Shown here: positions 45,349 through 55,035 of the stretch, piece by piece
How positions within the stretch are numbered: the stretch's first letter is position 1
How the letters are laid out: each line of letters starts with the position of its first letter
Source: CAVVIG01 sp050249955
GTDB lineage: Bacteria; Acidobacteriota; Vicinamibacteria; Vicinamibacterales; CAVVIG01
Length of the DNA: 64,000 nucleotides
Assembly: GCA_050249955.1 (NCBI GenBank)
Contig: JBFWPN010000001.1
Span: 868,001 to 932,000, forward strand
Reading direction: 5' to 3'
Notes under the pieces: generated by a model
What the model was told of the DNA's origin: nothing
The model's database searches: none
The model's input: only the letters and a program-made list of their open reading frames with translations
Made by a program: the position numbers and the translations under genes

Positions 45349-45921
45349 TTTTGTTTTAGGGCACTCGCATATGTGGATGCCTGTGGAAAAGACGGTACCT
45401 GGCGAAAACGCTAGGAAAACCTTGGTGGGTGTCCGGACGGGCCGACAAGTCGGCGCTTCAGGCGAAGTCCTGCGGGACCGTGGAAGAGTGGCGTCAGCCC
45501 GACCATTGGCGACGAGCCGGTGTGTTCGTACATGGCGGGCGGGAGGTCGTCTTTCGACGCCTCCCGACGTGCAGTGGCGGGGTGTATGGAAGGTTGTGTG
45601 CCCTCCGGCAGAACGCTGGAGGAACGAGGTTGCCCTCTTATTGAGCAACGGGAATGCCAGCAGCGATTCGCACGGAAATGGCCTGAATTTGCGCGGGTGT
45701 GTCGGAGCGGTGGATGCCTGTGTCACACACCTGAACGGTTGTGCTGCACTGTGGGTAACAAACGCCCCACCGGTGTCGACACGCGGCCAGGGCCAAGGCC
45801 GCGTCGGCGCAGCAGTTCCGCGAGCCATGCGTCAGTGCCCCGATGGAGATCCGTCCAGTACGCTCGAGTCCACGTGCCGACACGGGCTCAGCGGTATGTG
45901 GCGGCACACCGACAGCGTTCC

Positions 45922-45949
45922 GAATTCAGAACGTGGAACGTCGAACGAC
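45922..45949. repeat. Four 7-bp units GAAYNNN
   Basis: gaattca, gaacgtg, gaacgtc and gaacgac end exactly at the stop codon of the lipoprotein gene at 45950. Confidence 0.65.
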
Positions 45950-46585
45950 TTATCTGCCGAACAGCTGGGCGGCCAGGGCGGCCGCCTTGTCGGCGAGGTT
46001 GTTCGCGAAGACGAGGTTCCGGGCGCGGAGCGCCTCTTCTGCCTGCGTGGCGAAGCGCTTGGCGGTGTCGTACTGGTTCCGGGCGTCGGCGTTCAGCGCC
46101 TGGTAGTTCACCCGGTTCAGGTCGTTCAGCGCCTGACTGATGAGGATGCGTACGCGGCGCTCCACCTCGCCCTCGCGCTGCGTCGGCGTGGTCTGCAGCG
46201 TGGTCGGCGGGGTCCGGGGCTGGTCGTCCGCGGGCTTGGGTGTCTCGCTCACCACGACGTCGGTGCGGGGCGGCTCCGTGCTGCGCGGGGCGTCGGTTCT
46301 CGCCGGAGCCGTGGGCCTGGTCCGCACCGGAGTCTGCGGCTCGTCGGGCAGCGACACGATGGGCGACTGCGGCGGTTCGGCCGCCTCGACGATGCGCGGG
46401 GGTGGAGCGGGCATGTCGAGCGGAGGGAGTTCCGCCACCGTGCTCGCCTGACCGTGCGCACAGGCTCCAGCGACGAGCGGCAGCAGCCACAGGCACGCGT
46501 GGCGAGCCGCGCGTCCTGCCCTGGCTCGCCATCCCTGCGTCTCCGTGCTCCTGTCCCGCTGCATGCGCATGCTCACCGACCTCAC
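45950..46585 (-). CDS. Proline-rich lipoprotein, unknown function
   Basis: 211 aa from GTG 46585; later ATGs at 46570 or 46564 are possible. A lipobox-like LVAGAC puts the lipidated Cys near residue 42 of the long form. A Pro/Thr/Arg-rich linker (about 50-135) is followed by a helical domain with VERRVRILISQALNDLNRV and AKRFATQAEEALRARNLVFA, likely a coiled coil or TPR-like helix pair. Its start overlaps the kinase stop (GTGA), so it belongs to the same transcript. Confidence 0.7.
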   Translation of the reverse strand: MRSVSMRMQRDRSTETQGWRARAGRAARHACLWLLPLVAGACAHGQASTVAELPPLDMPAPPPRIVEAAEPPQSPIVSLPDEPQTPVRTRPTAPARTDAPRSTEPPRTDVVVSETPKPADDQPRTPPTTLQTTPTQREGEVERRVRILISQALNDLNRVNYQALNADARNQYDTAKRFATQAEEALRARNLVFANNLADKAAALAAQLFGR

Positions 46586-48438
46586 GCCTGCGGCAGCAGG
46601 ATCGTGAAGGTCGTCCCCTTCCCTGGAGTTGACTGTACTTCAATCTCGCCGTCGTGCATCTGCACGGTGCGATAGACCATCGACAGGCCGATGCCGCTGC
46701 CCCGCTCCTTCGTCGTGAAGTAGAGGTCGAAGATGCGCTGCAGGTGTTCCGGCTTGATGCCCACGCCCGTGTCGGCCACGGTGATGCGGACACGGCGGCC
46801 GCGCACCCCCTCGCACCGCAGCCGGAGCGTGCCCCCGCCGGGCATCGCCTGGCAGGCGTTCAGCGCCAGGTTCAGCAGCGCCTGCCTGAGCATCGTGGGA
46901 TCGCCGTTCACCTCGGGCTCGCCCTCGGCCTCGGTCACGATCTGGACACCGCGCTGGTTCGCCTCGGTCGAGATGATCGGCACCACCTCGTTGATCAGCT
47001 CCGTGAGGTTCACCGGCCGCAGCTGCAGGTCCTCGGGGCGCGAGAACTTGAGGAAGCCCTGCACCACCTCGTCGAGCCGGCGGATCTCGCGCGCGATGAC
47101 GTCGACGTGCTGCAACGCCTCTGGTGCCGGGGCCCCGGCGGGGCCGGCGTCGAGGTTCAGTGGGCCGCGGGCGGCACCGCGCGCCGAGGCGAGGGCCGAC
47201 GGCGCCACGTACTGCCGCAGCAGCTCGAGGTGGATCATCATCGCGTTCAGCGGGTTCTTCACCTCGTGCGCCACGCCGGCCGAGAGCCTGCCCAGGGCGG
47301 CGAGCTTGCGCGAGTACCGGATGGTGGACTCGACCTGGCTGAGGTACTCCACGTTGCGCGCGATGAGCATCACACCCACAAGGTGTCCGGCCCCGTCGTT
47401 CACCGGATGCGCCAGCAACAGGCGTTCACCCGCCTCGCCCTTGGGCTCGCCGAACACCGCCTGCGTCGGTCCGCGCGACTGGCGCGTGGTGAGGGTGTCC
47501 TCCGCCATGCGGCGCAAGGGATGGTCGGGCGCGATCAGCGCCTCGAGCGCTGCACCCGGTGCGGCAGCCGGCAGCAGCAGGCGCATGGCCGGATTGGCGA
47601 ACAGCAGCCGGCCGTCCGGGCCGACGATGGCCACGGCATCCTCGAGGTGTTCGACCGCCGACTCGAGGTGCGCCACCTGTCCCGCCATGTGCGAACGGTC
47701 GGCCGCAATCTGGGCGCTCATGGTGTTGAAGAAGGTGCCCAGTTCCCCGAACTCGTCGGCCTGCGGCAGGTCGAGCTGCACGCCCGACTCACCGCGGCCA
47801 AGGCGCGTGAGGCCGCTCCTGATCACGTGGATGGGGCGGAGGAGCAGCTGCGCCAGTACCGTCGCCCCGAAGACGGCGGCGGCGAGCGCACCAAGGGCCG
47901 TCAGTACCGCCGGACCGAGCGAGCGGTTCAGGTCGCGGCGGATGAGCAGCGTGGAGACGCCGATGTGAATGGAGCCGATCGGCTGGTCGCCCATGAACAG
48001 CGGCTGCGCGTATTCGAGGTTGCGGCCCTGGTCACGGTAGATGGCCAGCAGCCGGCTGAAGGCGGGCCGGTCGAGCAGTTCCTGCAGGTTGGCCGACCGC
48101 GGCAGCGGACGACCCTCCTGGCTGGTGTCGGCATTGAGCACCGCGATGCCGTCGGGGCTGGTGATGGCGGCCACGGTGACCGCCGGATCGTTCAGGCTGG
48201 CTTCGAGAATCGAGCGGAGCGCGGCGTCGGCGTGCAGCGCCTCGTACGGGTCGCTGACAATCGGCACCGCGCTCGCGCGGTAGGAGATGGCGCTGGCCAG
48301 CAGCTCGGCGCGCGCCCCACTGTCGTCGAGGCCCGCCTTGGCGAGCTGCGACAGGTGCATCAGGCTCAGGGCCACTACCACCACACCCACGATGGTGGTG
48401 ACGCCGAGCACCTGCTTGCCCTTGATGCCGAGTCGCAT
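46582..48438 (-). CDS. Membrane sensor histidine kinase (NtrB/AtoS type)
   Basis: 618 aa: TM1 (10-27), a periplasmic sensor region of about 145 residues, TM2 (176-199), a HAMP linker (201-250), a PAS domain (260-365), the dimerisation/phosphoacceptor motif GVAHEVKNPLNAMM with His391, and an HATPase domain with NLALNACQAM, DTGVGIKP and GSGIGLSMV. It autophosphorylates and should pass phosphate to the NtrC-type regulator encoded just upstream. A TAGGAT box ends 6 nt before the ATG, so it may also be transcribed on its own. Confidence 0.93.
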   Translation of the reverse strand: MRLGIKGKQVLGVTTIVGVVVVALSLMHLSQLAKAGLDDSGARAELLASAISYRASAVPIVSDPYEALHADAALRSILEASLNDPAVTVAAITSPDGIAVLNADTSQEGRPLPRSANLQELLDRPAFSRLLAIYRDQGRNLEYAQPLFMGDQPIGSIHIGVSTLLIRRDLNRSLGPAVLTALGALAAAVFGATVLAQLLLRPIHVIRSGLTRLGRGESGVQLDLPQADEFGELGTFFNTMSAQIAADRSHMAGQVAHLESAVEHLEDAVAIVGPDGRLLFANPAMRLLLPAAAPGAALEALIAPDHPLRRMAEDTLTTRQSRGPTQAVFGEPKGEAGERLLLAHPVNDGAGHLVGVMLIARNVEYLSQVESTIRYSRKLAALGRLSAGVAHEVKNPLNAMMIHLELLRQYVAPSALASARGAARGPLNLDAGPAGAPAPEALQHVDVIAREIRRLDEVVQGFLKFSRPEDLQLRPVNLTELINEVVPIISTEANQRGVQIVTEAEGEPEVNGDPTMLRQALLNLALNACQAMPGGGTLRLRCEGVRGRRVRITVADTGVGIKPEHLQRIFDLYFTTKERGSGIGLSMVYRTVQMHDGEIEVQSTPGKGTTFTILLPQA

Positions 48439-48444
48439 GGCTCG

Positions 48445-48450
48445 ATCCTA
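48445..48450 (-). promoter_or_regulatory. TAGGAT, leaderless spacing (kinase)
   Basis: On the minus strand TAGGAT ends 6 nt before ATG 48438, within the 31-bp gap after the regulator gene. Confidence 0.42.
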
Positions 48451-48469
48451 GCCTGCCCGGGGCGCGGAC

Positions 48470-49885
<1,416 letters not shown>

Positions 49886-49891
49886 TTTTAC

Positions 49892-49897
49892 ATTGTG
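49892..49897 (-). promoter_or_regulatory. CACAAT, leaderless spacing (NtrC)
   Basis: On the minus strand CACAAT, then gtaaaa, then ATG 49885. Confidence 0.38.
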
Positions 49898-49961
49898 AGT
49901 TGCGCCGGGTAGCAGCGCAAGCTCAGCCCTCATGCTTGTAAGTTGTTGACCAGAAAACCTC

Positions 49962-49967
49962 TACAAT
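49962..49967 (+). promoter_or_regulatory. TACAAT -10 of the glycine-zipper lipoprotein gene
   Basis: TACAAT lies 40 nt before ATG 50008, which has AGGAGAGGG upstream. TTGACC and TTGTTG nearby are at wrong distances (10 and 13 nt) for a standard -35. Confidence 0.4.
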
Positions 49968-50007
49968 GGTGACGGTCCACGGGGACCGGGCCACAGGAGA
50001 GGGTGAC

Positions 50008-50826
50008 ATGCGACGCTGTGCAATTGTTGTGCTTGTTTTTGGTCTGACTGCCGCGGCCTGCCAGCCTGCCCCTCCCGGGACCGGCCAGCCACCCGCCGGC
50101 GACCCGGCCGCCGCTGCTGCCGCTGGTGGTACCCCTTCGGCCAGTGCCCCTTCGGCGGGGGCCGCTGGAGCGGTTCAGGGCGAGGCCGCGTCGGGCACCG
50201 GCACGGGAACAGGCGCCACGGCGCCCGCCGGCGCCATGGGCCTGACCACCGCCGGGGGCTCAGCTCCCGCGCAGGCCTCGGAGCCGGCACCGGTCGAGGT
50301 CACCATCCCCGAGGGCACCACGCTCGCGCTCACGCTCGATACCGCCGTGGCCTCGGACCAGAGCAGGGTCGAACAGGCCGTCGGTGCCACCCTGAAGGAT
50401 GCGATTTCCGTCGACGGGATCACGGCGTTGCCGATCGGCACGACCCTCGCCGGCGCGGTGACAGAGGTGGAGCGTGCCGGGAAGGTCAAGGGTCGCGCGC
50501 ACCTCGCCTTCCGCTTCACCGAACTCACACGGCCCGACGACCCCACCCGTTATGACGTCCGCACCTCGCCGGTCTCCCGCACGGCGGCCGCCACGAAAGG
50601 CAAGGACGCACTGAAGGTCGGCGGCGGCGCACTCGGCGGGGCCATCATCGGCGGCATCGCCGGAGGCAAGAAGGGCGCGGCCATCGGCTCCGCCGCCGGC
50701 GCAGGCGCCGGTGGCGCGGTGGTGATGTCGACCCGGGGCGACGAGGTGCGCCTGGCGAAGGGCGCGAGCATCAGCGTGACGCTCTCGCGGCCGCTGGTCG
50801 TCCGGGTGCCGCGAGGCACGCACTGA
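50008..50826 (+). CDS. Glycine-zipper lipoprotein
   Basis: 272 aa. The lipoprotein signal ends at Cys18 (TAAAC). A low-complexity Ala/Gly/Pro/Thr linker (20-100) leads to a beta-rich domain with VTIPEGTTLALTLDTAVAS and GTTLAGAVTEVERAGKVKGR. A C-terminal glycine-zipper follows (GGALGGAIIGGIAGGKKGAA). Glycine-zipper segments associate with membranes; the function is unknown. It is divergent from the NtrC gene and 2 bp upstream of the CPBP protease gene. Confidence 0.8.
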   Translation: MRRCAIVVLVFGLTAAACQPAPPGTGQPPAGDPAAAAAAGGTPSASAPSAGAAGAVQGEAASGTGTGTGATAPAGAMGLTTAGGSAPAQASEPAPVEVTIPEGTTLALTLDTAVASDQSRVEQAVGATLKDAISVDGITALPIGTTLAGAVTEVERAGKVKGRAHLAFRFTELTRPDDPTRYDVRTSPVSRTAAATKGKDALKVGGGALGGAIIGGIAGGKKGAAIGSAAGAGAGGAVVMSTRGDEVRLAKGASISVTLSRPLVVRVPRGTH

Positions 50827-50828
50827 CC

Positions 50829-51578
50829 GTGGACGCGGATCAACCGCCCATCGCGGGCGCGGACACCGCCGAACCGCCTCCGGCGCCAGCCGCCCGCGCG
50901 GCAGCCGTCATGGAGGTGCTGCTGTGCTCCGGCTACCCCACGCAGATCGCGGTGGCCCAGACGTTCGCGGTCTTCGGCGTGCGGCCCATCAGTCCCACGT
51001 CGTTCTCGCTCGCCTACGTCACCGCCATCTCGCTGGTCGACACCGCGATCCTCATCGGGCTCATGGTCTTCTTCCTCCGGTCGCGCGGCGAGTCGCCACG
51101 GGTCGCCTTCTTCGGTGAGCGTCCGCTCCGCAGCGAGCTGCGGGCCGGGCTGCCACTCGTCTTCGTCGCCTTCGTCATCGCCGTGGTGCTGATGCTCACG
51201 CTGCAGGCAGTCGCCCCGTGGCTGCACAACGTCACGCGGAACCCGTTCCAGGATGCGGTGAAGACCCGGCTGGACGTCGTGCTGCTGGTCCTGGTGGTGG
51301 TGATCGCGGGCGGCCTGCGCGAGGAACTGCAGCGGGCATTCCTGCTGGGACGATTCGATCGCTGGCTCGGTGGTGCGCGGGTGGGCCTCGTGCTGACCAG
51401 CCTCGCGTTCGGACTGGGGCACTACTACGAAGGTCGCGATGCGGTGATCGTCACCGCCACCCTGGGCGCCTTCTGGGGGTCGGTCTACCTCGCCCGCCGC
51501 TCAGCCGCCGCCCCCATCGTCAGCCACGCCGGGTTCAACCTGCTGCAGGTGGTGCAGTTCCTCACGGTCATCCGCTGA
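50829..51578 (+). CDS. CPBP-family intramembrane metalloprotease
   Basis: 249 aa, about seven hydrophobic spans. The CPBP/Rce1-like motifs are present: EExxR (E165, E166, R169 in REELQRAF), FGLGHYYEG (H198) and SHAGFN (H233, N237). Bacterial members are implicated in peptide maturation and immunity; the substrate is unknown. GTG 50829 follows the lipoprotein stop by 2 bp, suggesting one transcript. Confidence 0.87.
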   Translation: MDADQPPIAGADTAEPPPAPAARAAAVMEVLLCSGYPTQIAVAQTFAVFGVRPISPTSFSLAYVTAISLVDTAILIGLMVFFLRSRGESPRVAFFGERPLRSELRAGLPLVFVAFVIAVVLMLTLQAVAPWLHNVTRNPFQDAVKTRLDVVLLVLVVVIAGGLREELQRAFLLGRFDRWLGGARVGLVLTSLAFGLGHYYEGRDAVIVTATLGAFWGSVYLARRSAAAPIVSHAGFNLLQVVQFLTVIR

Positions 51579-51593
51579 GCGACGACGCCCGGG

Positions 51594-52127
51594 TCAGGGG
51601 CCCGGTTGCGCGAGATCGATGACGTCCGCGCGCCGGCGCAGCCCGCCCACCCATTCGTCCACCAGGCGCCGCTGCTCGGCCGGGGTGTCGGCGGTGAAGC
51701 GCTGGTCGAGGTACGCGCGGATGCGCAGGTCCTCGCGCAGCAGTTCGCGGACGAACGCGCGATCGATGCCCAGCCGGGCCACCGTCGCCTCGAACGCGTC
51801 GGCACTCGGGAAGCGCGCCACCACGGCGTCGAGCGTGGCATCGATCGTCTCGGCCGACGGCTCGGGCGGCGCGAAGCGGTTCACCTCGGCCAGCACCAGG
51901 GCACGGTCGACGAGCTGCGCGAGCACCGCACGCACCGGGTCGTCCGCGTCGCGCACGTCCACACGCCCCAGCTCACGGGCGGCACGAACGTCGCTCAGCG
52001 TGATGACCTCGCCACCAGCCACGGCGAGGACCCGGTCAATCACCTCCTGGGCGTGCGAACGCGCCGGCACCAGCGCCATGATGCAGACCAGTCCGCGCAG
52101 CGTCCAGGCTGTGAGGATGCGGTTCAT
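51594..52127 (-). CDS. Periplasmic SurA N-terminal-like chaperone domain protein
   Basis: 177 aa with a signal peptide (TLRGLVCIMALVPARSHAQ). VIDRVLAVAGGEVITLSDVRAA is the opening of the SurA N-terminal fold, followed by helices and a conserved-like RFPSADAFEATVARLGI. No PPIase (parvulin) domain is present. It ends a minus-strand run directly after the Omp85 gene (1-bp gap), fitting a chaperone for outer-membrane proteins. Confidence 0.82.
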   Translation of the reverse strand: MNRILTAWTLRGLVCIMALVPARSHAQEVIDRVLAVAGGEVITLSDVRAARELGRVDVRDADDPVRAVLAQLVDRALVLAEVNRFAPPEPSAETIDATLDAVVARFPSADAFEATVARLGIDRAFVRELLREDLRIRAYLDQRFTADTPAEQRRLVDEWVGGLRRRADVIDLAQPGP

Positions 52128-52128
52128 C

Positions 52129-55035
52129 TCAGAACGCCTCCCCGAAGGTGATGAACCACTGGATGCGCGACTCCTCGCCCCGCCTCGGCACCTTGAAGCC
52201 CAGGTCGAACCGGAGCGGACCGACCGGCGACTTGTAGCGGAAGCCCACGCCCAGCGCACTGCGGAGGTCGCCCACGTTCACGTCGGTGACCCTGTTGAAC
52301 ACGTTGCCGACGTCGGCAAAGGTCACCAGCCGCACCGCCGTGCGCACCGGGATGCGGAGCTCGCCATTGAGGATGAGCAGCGCGTTGCCGCCGAGCGGGA
52401 ACCCCGCCGGGTCGATGGTGTCCGATGCGCGCCTGGGCGTGTGCGTCACGCCCAGGCGGTCGAGCGCGAAGCTGCGGACGGTCGTGTCGCCGCCGGCAAA
52501 GAACCGCTCGCTGGCCGGCAGGTCGCGCGACCCGCTCGCGTTCGGAAACCCGACGGCAGCCCCCACGCGCGCACTTGTCGCGAACACCACACCGCGCTGG
52601 CCGGGCAGGGTGCGGAACGACTGCGCCGTGACGAACGACTTCATGAAGCCGACCTCGGAGCCGATGGCCCTGGCCGCCATCTGCCCGTTGGCGCTCATGT
52701 ACTGGCCGTGGCTCGGATCCACCGGGTCGTTCCGGGTGTCCCGGATCACCGACGCCACGAACGAGGAGATGCGGACCTTGGGGAAGAGCCGGTCGATGCT
52801 CCGCTGCTGCGACGGGTCGACGCTCTGGTTGAAGACGCGCGTGCGCTGAATCTGGTAGCCGCCGCTCGCGCTCATGTTCCGCGGCAGGCGCACCGCCAGT
52901 TCGGCAGAGACTGCGCGCCGCGAGAAGTTGAAGCTGGACCGGATCTGCTGCTCGAACGTGCCGGTCACGCGGAAGTCGGCACGCGACTGCAGGATGCGCG
53001 GCTGCCGGAACTGCCCGAGCACGCGGTACTGCGGGAAGCCCCACCCGCCGGTATCGGGCAGGGTGGACTGATCCTGGTTCGCGAACACCGGCGAGTTGCG
53101 CGGGTGCAGGCTGGCGCTGGTGAAGAGGTTCACCGAGCGGTTCGTGCCGAAGAGGTTACGCCGCCCCACTTCGAACGACGCGCGTGGTGCGAACTGCAGC
53201 TGCTCGGACGCCACCGTCGGGTCGTTCGGCGACCGCACGACGCGCGAGCGGACCTCGAAGCCGCCGCCCCATCCCACGGTGGTGAGCGGGGCCTCGTCGA
53301 CGGTGACCAGCACGTCGCGGTGCGCTTCGTCGCCCCGCCCGAGCTGCGTGATCCGCGCGCGGCGGAACAGGCCGAGCGAGGCGAGCCGGCGCTGACTCTC
53401 GCTGATGGCCTCCAGGCCGAGCGGGTCGCCGGCCTTGAACTGCAGCTCGCGCTCGATGGTCTCCGTCTTCGTCCGGGTATTCCCCACAATCAGCACGTGG
53501 TCGACGATGACCCGGGGTCCCTCGCGGACGGCGAACACCACATCGGCCCGCGTCGTGTCGACCGAGAGCCCCTGGCGCGACTCCACCGTCACGTTCTGAT
53601 AGCCGCGGTTCGCATACATCAGCTCGATGGCGTCACGATCCGCCGCAAGCCGCGCGAGCGAGAACGGTGCCCCAGGCGCGAGGCTGAGGCTGGCCAGCAG
53701 GTCCCCCTCCGGGACGGACTGGTTCCCCTCGATCCGCACGGAGCTGACCAGCGTCTGCGCGTTCTCGACCACGTCGATCCGGATGGCCACCGGCACCTGC
53801 TGATCCGCGCCCGGCGGCCCGGGCACCGTCGTGGCCTCGGCACGGGCGGCCGTGTACCCGACCCTGCGGTAGAGCTCCTCGATCTGCGTGAGGTCTGCGT
53901 CCAGGGCCGCAGCAGAGAACGGCTGTCCCGCACGCACCCGCAGGCGCGCCAGCAGGTCCGCCGCCGGCACCGCCACGTTGCCGGTCACCTCCACGGCCGA
54001 CACCCTGTGGAGGCTGCCGCGCGTTACGGTGAAGGTGATGAAGAGGTCGCCGTTGCGCTCCTCGCGCCGATAGGGGGCCTTCGCGTCGCGATAGCCCTGC
54101 GCGCGGAAGAAGTCCTGGATCCGGTTGCTCGAGTCCTCCAGCAGGTCCTCGTCGGCCGACCCCTCGCGCGCCACCGGCACCAGTTCGTCGCGGCGGTCGT
54201 CCGGGACCGGGTCTCCCTCGAACTGCAGGTGCACCACGGGTCCCCGGATGGCGGTGAGCCGCAGGTCGACGGTGCGGCCGTCGGTCGAGAACACGGGGAT
54301 GGCCGACAGGCGCGCCTCGTAGAAACTCCGGCGACGCATCTCGTTGAGGTGCCGCTCGATGCGCGCGAGCAGCCGCTGCCGTTCGTACGGCTGCCCCGTG
54401 GCGAGGTCGAGCTGTGCCAGCAGCGCCGACGCCGGCATCCCCGGCGTCCCCTCCACGGTGATCGTGCCGAGCCGCGCTCGCGTGCCTGGGTCGATGGCGA
54501 AGGTCAGCAGCGTCCGGTCTGGCTGGTGCTCGACCGCCGCGCGGGGCGTCACCCGCGCGCGCAGGTATCCCTCGTCCCGGAGCGTGTCCTCGATGGCGCG
54601 TGCCATGTCGGCCGCACGCGCGGCACGCGGCGAGCGTCCGAACCGCTCGAACAGCATCTGCCGAAGGCCCCCCTCCTCGATGCCGGGGGCCCCGCCAGAA
54701 AAGGCGATCTCCTCGACCGGGTGCAGGGGAACCAGCTCGTACACCAGCGACACGCCGTTCGTGCCGAGCGAGGCCTTCACCTGCACGTCCTCGTACACGG
54801 CAAGGCTGAACAGGTGCGTGAGCGACTCGCGGACCTCGCGCATGCCGAGCGTGCGACCTGGCGTGGTCTCGACGAGCGCCAGCACGCGCGGATCGGTCAC
54901 GACCCGCCCCTCCACCAGCACCGACACGGCGGCAATCGGCCTGCCCAGGTAGTCGGTCACGTCCGCCCTGGCCGGAGCCGCCACGGCCAGGAGTGCGGCC
55001 AGCACGAGCCCGGCCAGCCTCCACGTCACGCGCAT
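52129..55035 (-). CDS. Omp85-family outer-membrane assembly protein (BamA/TamA-like)
   Basis: 968 aa with a signal peptide (LAGLVLAALLAVAAPARA). The first 550 residues contain about five or six POTRA repeats (for example VSAVEVTGNVAVPAADLLARL, VSSVRIEGNQSVPEGDLLASL and VDHVLIVGNTRTKTETIERE). A C-terminal 16-strand-type barrel follows, with the Omp85 lid-loop-like RYKSPVGPLRFDLGF motif and a terminal aromatic. The product ends in WFITFGEAF. ATG 55035 overlaps the TamB-like stop by one base. Adjacency to the TamB-like gene suggests a TamAB-type translocation module. Confidence 0.9.
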   Translation of the reverse strand: MRVTWRLAGLVLAALLAVAAPARADVTDYLGRPIAAVSVLVEGRVVTDPRVLALVETTPGRTLGMREVRESLTHLFSLAVYEDVQVKASLGTNGVSLVYELVPLHPVEEIAFSGGAPGIEEGGLRQMLFERFGRSPRAARAADMARAIEDTLRDEGYLRARVTPRAAVEHQPDRTLLTFAIDPGTRARLGTITVEGTPGMPASALLAQLDLATGQPYERQRLLARIERHLNEMRRRSFYEARLSAIPVFSTDGRTVDLRLTAIRGPVVHLQFEGDPVPDDRRDELVPVAREGSADEDLLEDSSNRIQDFFRAQGYRDAKAPYRREERNGDLFITFTVTRGSLHRVSAVEVTGNVAVPAADLLARLRVRAGQPFSAAALDADLTQIEELYRRVGYTAARAEATTVPGPPGADQQVPVAIRIDVVENAQTLVSSVRIEGNQSVPEGDLLASLSLAPGAPFSLARLAADRDAIELMYANRGYQNVTVESRQGLSVDTTRADVVFAVREGPRVIVDHVLIVGNTRTKTETIERELQFKAGDPLGLEAISESQRRLASLGLFRRARITQLGRGDEAHRDVLVTVDEAPLTTVGWGGGFEVRSRVVRSPNDPTVASEQLQFAPRASFEVGRRNLFGTNRSVNLFTSASLHPRNSPVFANQDQSTLPDTGGWGFPQYRVLGQFRQPRILQSRADFRVTGTFEQQIRSSFNFSRRAVSAELAVRLPRNMSASGGYQIQRTRVFNQSVDPSQQRSIDRLFPKVRISSFVASVIRDTRNDPVDPSHGQYMSANGQMAARAIGSEVGFMKSFVTAQSFRTLPGQRGVVFATSARVGAAVGFPNASGSRDLPASERFFAGGDTTVRSFALDRLGVTHTPRRASDTIDPAGFPLGGNALLILNGELRIPVRTAVRLVTFADVGNVFNRVTDVNVGDLRSALGVGFRYKSPVGPLRFDLGFKVPRRGEESRIQWFITFGEAF

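Larger units (their letters stand above)
45091..45949. other. 859-bp non-coding interval upstream of nrdJ
   Basis: No convincing gene is found. Proximal to nrdJ are two leader hairpins, a TTGACA/CATATT promoter and a NrdR-like box (all listed separately). From 45441 to 45650 there are further inverted repeats: GCCGAC-aa-GTCGGC at 45441-45454, a 10-bp stem with a GAAA loop (minus-strand sense) at 45541-45565, CCTCCgGC/GCtGGAGG at 45602-45622 and GTTGC/GCAAC at 45629-45649. A 181-codon open minus frame across 45283-45828 lacks recognisable protein features. Open frames on the + strand look equally uninformative. Confidence 0.6.

Noticed and set aside
45541..45650. Possible cobalamin riboswitch upstream of nrdJ (minus-strand CCCCGCCACTG near 45573-45583)
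   Set aside because: Only one short string resembles the B12 box; the remaining conserved segments do not line up, the site is upstream of the predicted promoter, and AdoCbl riboswitches usually repress B12-independent enzymes.
45283..45828. 181-codon open minus frame upstream of nrdJ
   Set aside because: It overlaps the promoter and hairpins, has no ribosome-binding site and translates to a low-information Arg/Thr/Pro-rich sequence.
49946..49967. TTGACC followed by TACAAT as a full promoter
   Set aside because: The spacer is only 10 nt, far from 16-18; only the -10 element was kept.
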